Positions 16,956 through 26,063 are shown, numbered from the stretch's first letter. The stretch is 64,000 bases of DNA from Herbiconiux sp. (GCF_004297105.1 NZ_SCVE01000002.1:50561-114560), one strand, 5' to 3'. Made by a program: numbers and translations. Notes: a model not told the origin generated them from the letters alone.

Positions 16956-18330
16956 GTCACGAAACCTGCTCTGGGGCCTCTACGAGCAGGCCTGTGTCGG
17001 AAACGGCTCGGGCGCCGTGAGTCTCTGGACGCATCCGGCCGACGAACGGTTGAAGTCGGTGGGCCTGCCGTACTGGGTCGATCTCGCCCGGCGATCGGAG
17101 GAGGCCGGGCTCGACCTCTTCTTCTTCGGCGATGTGCTCGGCCTCTACGACACCTACGGAGGATCGGCGGCGACCGCACTCGAGTGGGGAATCGAGATCC
17201 CGGCCCACGACCCCCTGCTGCACATCCCCGCGCTCGCGGCGGTGACCGATCACATCGCGTTCGGCGCCACGGTGTCGACCACGTACGAGCATCCATTCGC
17301 CCATGCGCGCCGCTTCAGCACCCTCGACCACCTCACCGCCGGCCGGGTGGCCTGGAACATCGTGACGTCGTACCTGCCGGGCGCCGCCGCGAACTTCGGG
17401 CTCGACGTGATCGCCCACGACACCCGATACGACCGGGCCGACGAGTTCCTCGATGTCGTGTACCGGCTGTGGGAGGGCAGCTGGGAAGATGGCGCGTTCC
17501 TCGGTGACAAGCAGGCGCGTCGCTTCGCGGATGCGTCGAAGGTGCACGAGATCGACTACCGGGGAACGCAGTTCCGGGTCGCAGGACCGCACCTCAGCAT
17601 CCCGTCACCGCAGCGCACCCCCGTGCTGATCCAGGCGGGATGGTCCCCGCGTGGACGCGAGTTCGCCGCCCGTCACGCCGAGCTGATCTTCGTGGGCGAA
17701 TCGGACCCGGTGAAGATCCGCGAGGGCCTCGCCGACATCCGTTCCCGCGCAGCGGAACTCGGACGCGACCCGTCGGAGATCCGCGCGGTCGTCGGGCTGA
17801 ACCCCGTGATCGCACCCACCACCATCGCCGTGCAGGAGAAAATCGACGATTTCCAGTCGTACTACTCCGCCGAGGCGCAACTCGCGGCCTACGCCGGCTG
17901 GAGCGGGATCGACTTCACGAAGTACCGCGACGACGAACCGCTGGTGAAGCAGGAGACGAACCACACCCAGATCGCCGGCGCCCGGCCCGACACGCCTCCG
18001 CTGCTCGCGGGCGACGTGCGACGCCGCTTCAGCAGGGTAACGGCCTTCGCGGACGACCGGTTCATCGGCACCCCTGGCCAGGTGGCAGGAGAGGTCGAGC
18101 GGTTCGTCGAGGAGTCAGGGGTCGACGGCTTCCTGATCCACCAGTTCATCTCGCCCCGATCGCTCGACGACTTCACCGAGCTCCTGGTTCCCGAGCTGCG
18201 CAGTCGGGGCCTCTACGGCACGTTCCCAGCAGCCGGCACCCTGCGCTCCCGGCTGCGGTCGGATCGGGCCGACAGGCTGCCCGCCGATCACCCGGCCGCA
18301 GCCACGCGCGTCGGGCTGACTGGGTCATGA
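16948..18330 (+). CDS. LLM-class flavin-dependent monooxygenase (NtaA/SnaA/DszA type)
   Basis: 460 residues. Bacterial-luciferase-like TIM barrel that uses reduced FMN from a separate reductase. Family landmarks: LDLFFFGDVLGLYD near residue 50, STLDHLTAGRVAWNIVTSYLP (the flavin-phosphate region), the PVLIQAGWSPRGREFAARHAE segment and GTPGQVAGEVERFVEESGVDGFLI near the C-terminus. Substrates in this subgroup include nitrilotriacetate, dibenzothiophene sulfone and alkyl sulfides. No internal Met and one Cys. It overlaps the amidohydrolase gene by 8 bp; an ABC importer operon follows after a promoter. Confidence 0.85.
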   Translation: MSESRNLLWGLYEQACVGNGSGAVSLWTHPADERLKSVGLPYWVDLARRSEEAGLDLFFFGDVLGLYDTYGGSAATALEWGIEIPAHDPLLHIPALAAVTDHIAFGATVSTTYEHPFAHARRFSTLDHLTAGRVAWNIVTSYLPGAAANFGLDVIAHDTRYDRADEFLDVVYRLWEGSWEDGAFLGDKQARRFADASKVHEIDYRGTQFRVAGPHLSIPSPQRTPVLIQAGWSPRGREFAARHAELIFVGESDPVKIREGLADIRSRAAELGRDPSEIRAVVGLNPVIAPTTIAVQEKIDDFQSYYSAEAQLAAYAGWSGIDFTKYRDDEPLVKQETNHTQIAGARPDTPPLLAGDVRRRFSRVTAFADDRFIGTPGQVAGEVERFVEESGVDGFLIHQFISPRSLDDFTELLVPELRSRGLYGTFPAAGTLRSRLRSDRADRLPADHPAAATRVGLTGS

Positions 18331-18389
18331 CGGGCGATTATTACGGATTCTTTCGCTGTGTGTCGCGCGGATGACGACGCGCTCGCCGC

Positions 18390-18439
18390 TAGGACTGCTG
18401 GCATTCAGAATGAGGGTTCACAGCACAGGCGATGAACCC
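18390..18439 (+). promoter_or_regulatory. Promoter and leader hairpin of the CUT1 importer operon
   Basis: -10 box TAGGAC at 18390-18395, then a leader of about 70 nt with a perfect GGGTTCA/TGAACCC hairpin (18414-18420 / 18433-18439, 12-nt loop) before the ribosome site GAAAGGACTGACAGATCAC. Confidence 0.45.
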
Positions 18440-18471
18440 AGCATCCGCTGCCGAAAGGACTGACAGATCAC

Positions 18472-19725
18472 ATGAGCACCCTCCCGAGACGCACGCTCGC
18501 GCGCACCCTCTCCGTGACCGCTATCGCGGTGGCGGGTACCGTTCTTCTTGCCGGCTGCTCCGGTGGGAGCGACTCCCCCGCAGCCACCTCCGGGTCGTCG
18601 ACCGATTTCGGCGGCGTGAAGCTCACGGTGTGGAACAACATCGACTACGACCCGTACCAGAGCCTCCAGGAGAAGTACTTCGCCGACTGCGCGACGCAGC
18701 TGAACATCGAGGTCGACAATCAGACGATCACCGGCGACTACACGTCCAAGCTGCTCCAGGCGGCATCGTCGAAGTCATTGCCCGACATCGCGCTGTTGAG
18801 CACGGATGTGCAGCTGCCGCTTCTGGCCTCGCAGGGTGTGCTCTCCGACTTGGGCTCCCTTGGCGTCAGCACCGACGGCCTCGAAGACAGTGTCGCCGCC
18901 CTCGGGCAGTACGACGACACCCTCTACGGCCTTCCGGTGCAGGTAGAGGACTACGCGCTGTTCTATAACAAGGACGCGTTCGAGGCCGCCGGCATCACAG
19001 AGCCACCCGCGACCTTCGCAGAGCTCGAGGCCGACGCCAAACTTCTCACCACCGCCGATCAGTACGGCGTCTCATTCGCCGGCAACGCCACCGACGGCGC
19101 CGCACCGGTGTACTTCCTGCCCTTCTTGCTCAGCGCCGGTGGCGACCCCGCCGACCCGACGAGCGATGGGGCCGTGGCCGCGGTCGACCTCTACAAGTCG
19201 CTCTTCGACCAGGGCAGCCTCTCGAAGGAGTTCGTGAACTGGGGCTGGGACGCCACCGACCAGTGGACCGGCGGTAAAGCCGCGATCACTGTGACCGGCC
19301 CCTGGCAGCTCGTGACCCCGACCGACTTCGAATACGGGATCGCGCCCTTCCCAACCGCGACCGAGGGTGAGGAGCCCAAGGTGGGCCTGCTCGGCTACGC
19401 CTACGGTGTCGCCTCGCAGTCCGACGAGAACAAGGCCAAGGCGGCCGCAGCACTCGTGCAGTGCCGCGCATCCGAGGAGAACCAGGTCGAGACGGCCGTG
19501 CAGGGTGGTTACATCCCGGCTCTGTCGTCGGCTCAGGCCGCCTTCGTCGAGCAGGTGCCCGGCGCCAAGCCCTTCGTCGACGCGGTTCCCACCGCCGTCA
19601 ACACGGCCACTCTCGGCACCGACTGGAACACTCTGCAGCAGCAGTACGTCACCGCCCTTCAGGACGCCACCGTCAACGGTGTCAGCGCCCAAGAGGCTCT
19701 GACGAAGGCTGTCGCCGGTCAGTGA
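18472..19725 (+). CDS. ABC importer substrate-binding lipoprotein (CUT1 type)
   Basis: 417 residues. A signal peptide with lipobox LLAGC (lipidated C29) leads into an extracellular solute-binding family 1 protein with typical features such as VTGPWQLVTP and EENQVETAVQGGYIP. It would capture a sugar, glycoside or similar polyol outside the membrane and pass it to the two permeases encoded next. Apart from the start codon it contains no methionine, and only two cysteines besides the lipobox. Position after the amidohydrolase-LLM pair suggests uptake of their substrate, but that is inference. Its stop overlaps the next start by 4 bp. Confidence 0.88.
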   Translation: MSTLPRRTLARTLSVTAIAVAGTVLLAGCSGGSDSPAATSGSSTDFGGVKLTVWNNIDYDPYQSLQEKYFADCATQLNIEVDNQTITGDYTSKLLQAASSKSLPDIALLSTDVQLPLLASQGVLSDLGSLGVSTDGLEDSVAALGQYDDTLYGLPVQVEDYALFYNKDAFEAAGITEPPATFAELEADAKLLTTADQYGVSFAGNATDGAAPVYFLPFLLSAGGDPADPTSDGAVAAVDLYKSLFDQGSLSKEFVNWGWDATDQWTGGKAAITVTGPWQLVTPTDFEYGIAPFPTATEGEEPKVGLLGYAYGVASQSDENKAKAAAALVQCRASEENQVETAVQGGYIPALSSAQAAFVEQVPGAKPFVDAVPTAVNTATLGTDWNTLQQQYVTALQDATVNGVSAQEALTKAVAGQ

Positions 19726-20672
19726 GTTCACTCACCGACGCCGCGCCGCGCCGCCCTGAGCAGTCTCGCCCCGGGCGGCGCGGCCTGTCGTTCACCGGGA
19801 GGAACCGGGCCGAGACTCTCGTGTTCCTGATCCCGGCCATCCTCTTCTTCGCGCTGTGCTTCGTGTTCCCTCTGGGTTACGGGGTCTACATGAGTACCAC
19901 GGACTTCACCACAGGCACGTTCTTCACCGGCAAAGCTCCGTTCGTCGGTCTGGACAACTTCGTCGATATCTTCAGCACACCACTGCTCGGTAAGGCTGTG
20001 ATCAACACCATCGTGATCACGGTGGTCTCCGTGGTGGTCGAGCTCGTGGTGGGCTTCGCCCTGGCCTTGCACTTCAACCGCCGCTTCCCCGGCAGCCGAT
20101 GGCTCCCGATGCTGCTGCTCATCCCGTGGCTATTGCCGGCGGTCGTGGTGGGCACCATCTGGAAGTGGCTTCTCTCGGGCGACGGCGCCGTCAACGACAT
20201 CCTGCACGCCCTCGGACTGCCGACGAACGCCTGGCTCGCCGACCCGTCGACGGCACTCTGGGCCGTGATCGCCGTCTCGATCTGGGGCGCCCTGCCCTAT
20301 TGGGTGACCATCCTCGGAGCCGCACTCAAGCAGGTACCCGACGAGCAGCTCGAGGCGGCGCAGCTCGATGGTGCCGGCGCGTGGAAGCGGCTCATCCACA
20401 TCATCATCCCGTCGGTCTGGCCCGTCATCTCCGTGCTGGTGGTGATGAGCATCGTCTACACCCTGCTCATCGTCGATCTCGTGCTCGTGCTGACCCAGGG
20501 CGGACCGGCCGACAACACCGTCACGCTCGGGCTGCTGTCGTACCGCTCGGCATTCCAGCTCTTCGAGTTCGGCAACGCCGGCGCCTACGGCATGGTGCTG
20601 CTCGTGATCAGTCTTCTGTTCGCCGGCATCTACACCTGGCTGTCCCGCCGGGGGGAGCGTCGCGAACAATGA
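19722..20672 (+). CDS. ABC importer permease 1 (MalF/UgpA-like)
   Basis: 316 residues from the GTG overlapping the previous stop codon. Six membrane segments follow a basic N-terminal tail. The EAA motif for docking the ATPase is EQLEAAQLDGAGAWKRLIHIIIP, cited here by its E-A-A-D-G core in about residues 205-225. It has ordinary methionine content. Together with the next gene it forms a CUT1 permease pair; no ATPase gene is present in this operon, so a shared MsiK-type ATPase elsewhere in the genome is expected. Confidence 0.88.
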   Translation: MSSLTDAAPRRPEQSRPGRRGLSFTGRNRAETLVFLIPAILFFALCFVFPLGYGVYMSTTDFTTGTFFTGKAPFVGLDNFVDIFSTPLLGKAVINTIVITVVSVVVELVVGFALALHFNRRFPGSRWLPMLLLIPWLLPAVVVGTIWKWLLSGDGAVNDILHALGLPTNAWLADPSTALWAVIAVSIWGALPYWVTILGAALKQVPDEQLEAAQLDGAGAWKRLIHIIIPSVWPVISVLVVMSIVYTLLIVDLVLVLTQGGPADNTVTLGLLSYRSAFQLFEFGNAGAYGMVLLVISLLFAGIYTWLSRRGERREQ

Positions 20673-21544
20673 CCAGATCCGCAACGAACCCGGCGACGAG
20701 CACCGTGAAAGCGCGCCCGAGCGCGCGGCGACGCCGCACGAAGTGGGTCGGTATCGGGCTCACCGTGGTCAGTGTCGTGATTCTCGTCGTCTACCTCTTC
20801 CCGATCTACTTCATGGTCTCGGCGTCGCTGCAGCCCGGCGTGACCTCGGTGAATGTCGAGTGGCTGCCGAACACACCCCAGCTCGACGGCTACGCCACGG
20901 CGCTCGAGGAAGGACTGCAGAGCCTTCAGGTGAGCCTTATCGCTGCGCTCGGATCCGTCGTCGTGACGCTCTTCGTGGCGATCCCCGCCGCCTACGCCCT
21001 CAGCCGGGTGCGATCGCGTGTCGTCGATGTCGCCTTGGTCCTGCTCCTGCTCGCTCAGATGGTTCCCAGCATCGTGCTGGCGAATTCGTTCTACGCGATG
21101 TTCAACTCGTGGGGCATCCTGAACACCTACGCCGGCCTCATCATCGCGGACTCGACAGCGGGTGTGCCGTTCGCGATCATCGTGCTGCGGGCCTTCATGC
21201 TGCGCCTCGACCACGACATCGTCGAGGCGGGGAAGCTCGATGGCCTGGGACCGTTCGGCAGCCTGGTGCGCATCGTGATTCCCCTGTCACGAAACGCGAT
21301 CATCACCGCGGGCGTCTTCACCTTCCTGTTCAGCTGGGGTGACCTGCTCTTCGGACTGACGGTCGTGACGCAGGCGCAGATGTATCCCGTGACGGTGTTC
21401 ATTCTGGGTCTCACCAATTCCCAGGTCACGAACTGGGCGACGGTCATGGCGGCCTCGCTCATCGCGAGCGTTCCCGCTCTGTTCGTGGTGATCGGCGCGC
21501 AGCGCTACGTCAAGGCGGGCATCGCCGTGGGTGGCGGGCGCTGA
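20669..21544 (+). CDS. ABC importer permease 2 (MalG/UgpE-like)
   Basis: 291 residues, six membrane segments, starting at the ATGA overlap with permease 1. The EAA loop IVEAGKLDGLGPFGSLVRIV is present at about residues 185-205. It completes the CUT1 importer, which again lacks its own ATPase. The gene is convergent with the next LLM gene, separated by 43 bp containing three short GTCAGG-type direct repeats but no strong hairpin. Confidence 0.88.
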   Translation: MTRSATNPATSTVKARPSARRRRTKWVGIGLTVVSVVILVVYLFPIYFMVSASLQPGVTSVNVEWLPNTPQLDGYATALEEGLQSLQVSLIAALGSVVVTLFVAIPAAYALSRVRSRVVDVALVLLLLAQMVPSIVLANSFYAMFNSWGILNTYAGLIIADSTAGVPFAIIVLRAFMLRLDHDIVEAGKLDGLGPFGSLVRIVIPLSRNAIITAGVFTFLFSWGDLLFGLTVVTQAQMYPVTVFILGLTNSQVTNWATVMAASLIASVPALFVVIGAQRYVKAGIAVGGGR

Positions 21545-21587
21545 TACCGTCGGGATCCGTCAGGATCGGGGTGTCAGGATTGGGCCG

Positions 21588-22733
21588 TCAGGCGCTCCAG
21601 GCGTCGGCGAGGAGTTCATACGAGCGGATCCGGTCACGCACGTCGTGGGCCTGGGTGGTGATCACGAGCTCATCGGCGCCGGTCGCGCGCGCGAGTGCGT
21701 GAAGGCGATCGACGACGGTGGGAGGGGAGCCGACGATCCGGCTCTCGAGCCGGTCGGCCACGAGAGCGGCGTGCTGCGGTGTCCAGGGGAAACGAGCGAA
21801 CGACTCCGGGCTCGGATACGGCTCGGCCGCGTACTGGGTGCGCAGCGTGTGCAGCCAGAGAGCGAACGGCGCCGCCAGCCGCTCAGCCTCGGCGTCGGAC
21901 TCGCTCACGAGCACGTCGGCGGACACGGCGACGTAGGGGCGGCTGAGCTCTGACGAGGGAACAAACGCCGAACGATAGGCCTTCACGGTCTCGAGGATCG
22001 TCTGAGGCATCGAGTGGTAGTTCGCCCCGAATCGGAGGCCTTTGCGGCCGGCCACCTCGGCGCTGATGCCCGCCGAGCTGCCGTGAACCCACACATGGAC
22101 GTCAGCGCCCTCCGCGGGGGTGGCCACCACCCGCACGCCTTCGCGAACTGCGGAGTCCCCGCGCAGGAAACCGAGGATGTCGGCCACCTGCTCTCCGAAG
22201 TCGGCGGGCGTACCGGGCGTGCGCGAGAGCAGCCGGTCATTCAGCCCGGCACGCACATCGACGAAAGGCACGACCGTGCGCGACGGGATGACGACGCCGT
22301 CGACGAGTCGGCTCGGTCCGACAGGGCCGACCTCGAGATCGCCCGAAGCCAGCCGCGCGTTCGTGGCACGGCCTCGCTCCCGCTGGTCGGGCGTCGGCCC
22401 TCCGCGGCCGATTCCCAGGTCGAAGCCGCGCCCACTGAGCGCCGCAATGGTGCCGCCGATCTCCGCGACCTGGAGCGGCGAGTGGTTGTCGACGACGATC
22501 ACCGCCGTGCCGACACGGATGCGCTCGGTCGCCTGAGCGATCGTGGGCGCAAGAAGATAGGAGGCAGCTCCGGCGCCGCCCGGGTACAGGTGGTGCTCGG
22601 CCAGCCAGTACCGCCGGTACCCGGCCCGGTCCGCGTGTCGCGCGAGCTCGATCGACTCGGCCAGCGCCGCGGCAGGCGTGCTGCCTTCGGAGACCAGCAC
22701 CAGGTCGAGAACGGAGAGGGGGATGTCGCTCAT
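21588..22733 (-). CDS. LLM-class flavin-dependent oxidoreductase (luciferase alpha/YhbW-like)
   Basis: 381 residues from the ATG at 22733. It belongs to the MsnO8/YhbW-like branch: SVLDLVLVSEGSTPAAAL at the start, YRRYWLAEHHLYPG, then DLGIGRGGPTP. Enzymes of this branch are FMN-dependent but rarely characterised. One internal Met and no Cys. It is divergent from the LLM gene at 22851, and the 117-bp gap between them holds a candidate shared operator (22795-22810). Substrate unknown. Confidence 0.82.
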   Translation of the reverse strand: MSDIPLSVLDLVLVSEGSTPAAALAESIELARHADRAGYRRYWLAEHHLYPGGAGAASYLLAPTIAQATERIRVGTAVIVVDNHSPLQVAEIGGTIAALSGRGFDLGIGRGGPTPDQRERGRATNARLASGDLEVGPVGPSRLVDGVVIPSRTVVPFVDVRAGLNDRLLSRTPGTPADFGEQVADILGFLRGDSAVREGVRVVATPAEGADVHVWVHGSSAGISAEVAGRKGLRFGANYHSMPQTILETVKAYRSAFVPSSELSRPYVAVSADVLVSESDAEAERLAAPFALWLHTLRTQYAAEPYPSPESFARFPWTPQHAALVADRLESRIVGSPPTVVDRLHALARATGADELVITTQAHDVRDRIRSYELLADAWSA

Positions 22734-22794
22734 GAACGTATTCTCACCACCCGCCCATGATGTCAAACCAGCGGCGCGCGTCTGCTCCCCCGGT

Positions 22795-22810
22795 CACATG
22801 ACGACATCTT
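22795..22810. promoter_or_regulatory. Candidate operator, weak copy
   Basis: CACATGACGACATCTT resembles CGCATGACGAAATGTG at 44282 and CGCGTGACGAAATGCG at 34168. Like those two it sits between divergent LLM-type genes. This is the most divergent of the set. Confidence 0.25.
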
Positions 22811-22835
22811 GGAACCCCGTGCGACGTCGCTCTTC

Positions 22836-22841
22836 TAGGAT
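22836..22841 (+). promoter_or_regulatory. -10 box TAGGAT of the LLM-add-LLM operon
   Basis: TAGGAT ends nine bases before the ATG at 22851, predicting an almost leaderless transcript. Confidence 0.5.
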
Positions 22842-22850
22842 CAGGGACCG

Positions 22851-24125
22851 ATGAGCAACGCACGTCGACAGGTCCACCTGGGAGCGTTCTACCCGAACGA
22901 CAACCACCACACGCTCTGGAGCCACCCGGATGCCGGCAGCCAGATCGAATTCGATGCATTCCGGCACTTCGCCCGCAGCGCCGAACGAGGTCTCTTCGAC
23001 TTCGTGTTCCTCGCCGAGGCGAACTGGCTGCAGGAGCATCGCGGCCGGGTGATCGACCATGCCATCCTCGACAAGCCCGACCCGCTGACCGTTCTCGCGG
23101 GGCTCGCCGCCGAGACCGAGCGGATCGGGCTGGTAGCGACCGTGGGAACCACGTTCACCGACTCCTACGATGTGGCGCGGAGGCTGGCGGCGCTCCAGCA
23201 CCTCTCCGGTGGGCGTGCGGGCTGGAACGTGGTCACCTCGCACACGAGCTTCGGCATCGGCGCCTCCACGAACTTCCGGCCCGACCGGATGGTGGCCCAC
23301 GCCGACCGCTACCGTCAGGCCGACGCGTTCATCCGCGAGGTCGGGCGACTCTGGTCGGGCGCGGATCCGGATGCGGCCTTCGCCCCCGTGACGGGTGCGC
23401 GCCCCGCGATCGTGCAGGCAGGCGGCTCGGCCGAGGGCCGCGACCTCGCCGCCACCCACGCGGATGTGGTCTTTGCGGGACGGCGGAGCATCGAGGAGTC
23501 GCGCGCGTTCTGTGCCGACATCCGTTCACGGCGGCGCGCCGTGGGCAGGGACGACGAGATCGTGATCATGCCGAGCACCGCGTTCGTGCTCGGCGACACC
23601 CCAGCCGAGGCCGCCGAGCGGTTGCGCGAATGGCGCGCACTCGAGATGACTCCGCGGGTCGCCGCGTTCCTGCTCGAAGAGGTATGGGGGCACGACCTCA
23701 GCGACTTCGACGTCGACGGGCCGCTCCCCTCTTTCGATCCGGATTGGGATCACGCGTACGCGTTCACCCGCGGTCAGGTAGGCGGTGAGCGCGATGCCCG
23801 CGTGCTGGTGGCCGAGTGGCGGAGGGTCGCCGAGGAGCGATCACTGTCGACCCGCGAGCTACTGAGCGTGGTGCGGGCACGGCGCGACTTCGTGGGCACC
23901 CCTAAGCAGGTCGCCGACCAGATCAACCTCTGGGTACAGACGGAGGCGGCAGACGGCTTCGTCGTCAACCCGTCGGTGGTTCCGAGCGGCATGGACGATT
24001 TCGTGAACTCCGTGGTGCCCGAGCTGCAGGAGCTCGGGGTCTTCCGCGATTCGTACTCGGGGTCGTCTCTGATCGAGCACCTCCATCAGAAAACAGCCGA
24101 AGGCCGGGAGCCGCGCCATGAGTGA
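22851..24125 (+). CDS. LLM-class flavin-dependent monooxygenase (NtaA/SnaA/DszA type)
   Basis: 424 residues. The N-terminus RQVHLGAFYPNDNHHTLW, RHFARSAERGLFDFVFLAE and the QHLSGGRAGWNVVTSHTS flavin region place it with FMNH2-dependent NtaA-type enzymes. It is a clear paralogue of the protein at 51975. It carries four internal Met and one Cys where the 51975 paralogue has none, for example SGMDDF here against HGLDEF there. First gene of a three-gene operon with an adenosine-deaminase-like gene and a short LLM gene; its stop overlaps the next start by 8 bp. Confidence 0.86.
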   Translation: MSNARRQVHLGAFYPNDNHHTLWSHPDAGSQIEFDAFRHFARSAERGLFDFVFLAEANWLQEHRGRVIDHAILDKPDPLTVLAGLAAETERIGLVATVGTTFTDSYDVARRLAALQHLSGGRAGWNVVTSHTSFGIGASTNFRPDRMVAHADRYRQADAFIREVGRLWSGADPDAAFAPVTGARPAIVQAGGSAEGRDLAATHADVVFAGRRSIEESRAFCADIRSRRRAVGRDDEIVIMPSTAFVLGDTPAEAAERLREWRALEMTPRVAAFLLEEVWGHDLSDFDVDGPLPSFDPDWDHAYAFTRGQVGGERDARVLVAEWRRVAEERSLSTRELLSVVRARRDFVGTPKQVADQINLWVQTEAADGFVVNPSVVPSGMDDFVNSVVPELQELGVFRDSYSGSSLIEHLHQKTAEGREPRHE

Positions 24126-25122
24126 GCGCACGTACCCGAAGATCGAGTTGCACGTGCATCTGGAGGGAGCTGTGCGCCCCGCGACACTGTTCGAACTCGC
24201 ACACCGCAACGGCGCGGCGCTTCCCGTCGACACCCTGCACGAACTGGAGCGGTTCTACGATTTCCGAGATTTCGACCACTTCATCGATGTCTGGACCCTC
24301 ACCACGAATGTCATCACCACCGCCGACGACTTCAGGCAGGTAGTGGTCGACTACGCCCGGGAGGGGGCGGGTTTCGGCGTGGTGTACCTCGAAGGCATCT
24401 TCTCCCCGGGCCAGTACTACGCGCGCGGCATCGAGAGTCGCGCGCTGTTCGAGGGCTACACCGACGGGATCCAGGATGCCTACGAGCAGACCGGAGTGAT
24501 CGTGCGACTGACCCCGGACATCGACCGCGAGAGCGAACCCGAGCTCAGTCGGCCGATCGTGGAGGACTCGATCCGGTTCCGTGACCGCGGGATCGTGGGG
24601 GTCGGGCTCGGCGGCCGGGAGCGCGCGGCACCCACCAGCGACTTCGCGGAGCTCTTCGCTCGTGCCCGCGACGGCGGACTCGCCTCCGTCCCCCACGCCG
24701 GAGAGGACGTGGGAGCCCCGTCGGTTCGCGAGGCCGTCGACCTGCTCGGCGCTGACCGTATCCGTCACGGATTCCGCGCCATCGAGGACCTCGATCTCAT
24801 AGCGGAGCTTCGCGACCGCTCCATCGTGCTCGATGTGTGCCCCACCTCGAACCTGCGCACCCGGGTCGTCCCGCGCCTCGATGCTCATCCGCTTCCCACT
24901 CTGCTCGCGCAAGGACTGCAGGTGACGATCAACACCGACGATCCCGCGATGTTCGGCACCGACCTCGGCACCGAACACGCCTTCGCTCGATCGGTAGGGG
25001 CGGATCCGCGTCGGCTCTTCGACGCCGGCGTGGCCGGTCAGGTGGCGGGACCGGAGATGTCCGCGCACTTACGTGCGGTCGGTGTGTCCCACTGGGGCGA
25101 ACCAGGAGGGGCACTGTCGTGA
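24118..25122 (+). CDS. add: Adenosine deaminase-like protein
   Basis: 334 residues, usual size. It has all the metal and catalytic features of the adenosine/adenine deaminase superfamily: HVHLEG with H12 and H14, HAGED with the metal histidine, RIRHGFRAI with the catalytic histidine, CPTSNLRT and NTDDPAMFG with the metal aspartates. The reaction would be hydrolytic removal of a 6-amino group from a purine or nucleoside. What is odd is the context: it is sandwiched with overlaps between two flavin monooxygenase genes (8 bp and 4 bp), so the true substrate may be a modified purine or nucleoside rather than adenosine. Confidence 0.85.
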   Translation: MSERTYPKIELHVHLEGAVRPATLFELAHRNGAALPVDTLHELERFYDFRDFDHFIDVWTLTTNVITTADDFRQVVVDYAREGAGFGVVYLEGIFSPGQYYARGIESRALFEGYTDGIQDAYEQTGVIVRLTPDIDRESEPELSRPIVEDSIRFRDRGIVGVGLGGRERAAPTSDFAELFARARDGGLASVPHAGEDVGAPSVREAVDLLGADRIRHGFRAIEDLDLIAELRDRSIVLDVCPTSNLRTRVVPRLDAHPLPTLLAQGLQVTINTDDPAMFGTDLGTEHAFARSVGADPRRLFDAGVAGQVAGPEMSAHLRAVGVSHWGEPGGALS

Positions 25123-26036
25123 CCACGGAGAAAAGGATGCTCGTGGGGCTCGTGCTGGACGGCGTGGGTGCCGACTCCACCGAGGGGTCCGAGAGTGTCG
25201 CGCGTCTCAGCGATGCCGCCACCCTGGCCGATCAGCTCGGATTCGACCTGATCGCACTCGACGATCCGCTGGCGCGGGCCGCCGACCGCACTTTCAGGCT
25301 CTCCGCGGTCGACGCGCTGGCCTTCCTGGCCCGGCGCACTCATCGGATCGGCCTGGTCGCCACCTCATGGAGCCACTACGCCGAGCCATTCCACGTGGCG
25401 AAGGCGATCGCCACGATCGACTTCATCAGCGGAGGGCGGGCCGGGCTGATCGTCGACCCGTCGCGCTCCGACGCCGCCGATCGCTTCTTCCCGGCCGCGA
25501 AGGACCTGTCTCCGATCCAGCGGCACGCCGAGGCGGCTGAATTCGTCTCCGTCGTGGGCGACCTCTGGGACTCCTGGGAAGACGGGGCCGAGATCCGCGA
25601 CAGGGCGACGGGGCGCTACGTCGACAGCGCAAAGGTGCATCACATCGATCACGACGGCGCCTTCTTCAGGGTGAAGGGCCCGCTCATCACCCCGCGCCCG
25701 CCCCAGGGAAGGCCGCCGGTGTTCCTGGCCGACGACCGTGGGAGCGCGCGACTCGTCGTCAGCCCCGACCGGGGCCCGGCGACGGATCTCGTGCGTATCC
25801 GCGTCGATTCGGCCGAGGCGTTCGCCGAGGCCCTCGCCGCGGAATCCACTGCCGGCACCCGCGTGTTGCTCTTCCTCGTGGGGCCAGGCCTCATCGCGCC
25901 CCTGCTCCGCGACCTCCGGAACCGGGGAATCGCCCTCCCCGGCAGCCAGACCACGGCGGGCACGCATCTCGCAGAACGGCTCGGCATATCGTGGCAGCCG
26001 AGTCGCTTCGCGACACGGTCAGATGAGTTCGGATAG
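25119..26036 (+). CDS. Short LLM-class flavin-dependent oxidoreductase
   Basis: 305 residues from the GTG overlapping the previous stop, with AGGAGG 6-11 bases before it. The N-terminal two thirds match the NtaA/RutA-like pattern (GFDLIALDDPLAR, HRIGLVATSWSHYAEPFHVAKAIATIDFISGGRAGL, WEDGAEIRDRATGRYVDSAKVHHIDH). After the RPPVFLADDRGSAR segment it lacks about 100 residues found in its relatives, including the GTP-Q-V-A C-terminal motif, and ends in an unrelated-looking tail. It is probably a shortened subunit or partner of the LLM enzyme encoded two genes upstream. One internal Met, no Cys. Confidence 0.75.
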   Translation: MTTEKRMLVGLVLDGVGADSTEGSESVARLSDAATLADQLGFDLIALDDPLARAADRTFRLSAVDALAFLARRTHRIGLVATSWSHYAEPFHVAKAIATIDFISGGRAGLIVDPSRSDAADRFFPAAKDLSPIQRHAEAAEFVSVVGDLWDSWEDGAEIRDRATGRYVDSAKVHHIDHDGAFFRVKGPLITPRPPQGRPPVFLADDRGSARLVVSPDRGPATDLVRIRVDSAEAFAEALAAESTAGTRVLLFLVGPGLIAPLLRDLRNRGIALPGSQTTAGTHLAERLGISWQPSRFATRSDEFG

Positions 26037-26063
26037 CAGCGCGCCCGTCGGCCCCGCCACGCG

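Noticed and set aside
25119..26036. Frameshifted pseudogene of a full-length LLM enzyme
   Set aside because: I saw no continuation of the LLM C-terminus in other frames downstream before the next gene, so a short gene is the simpler reading.
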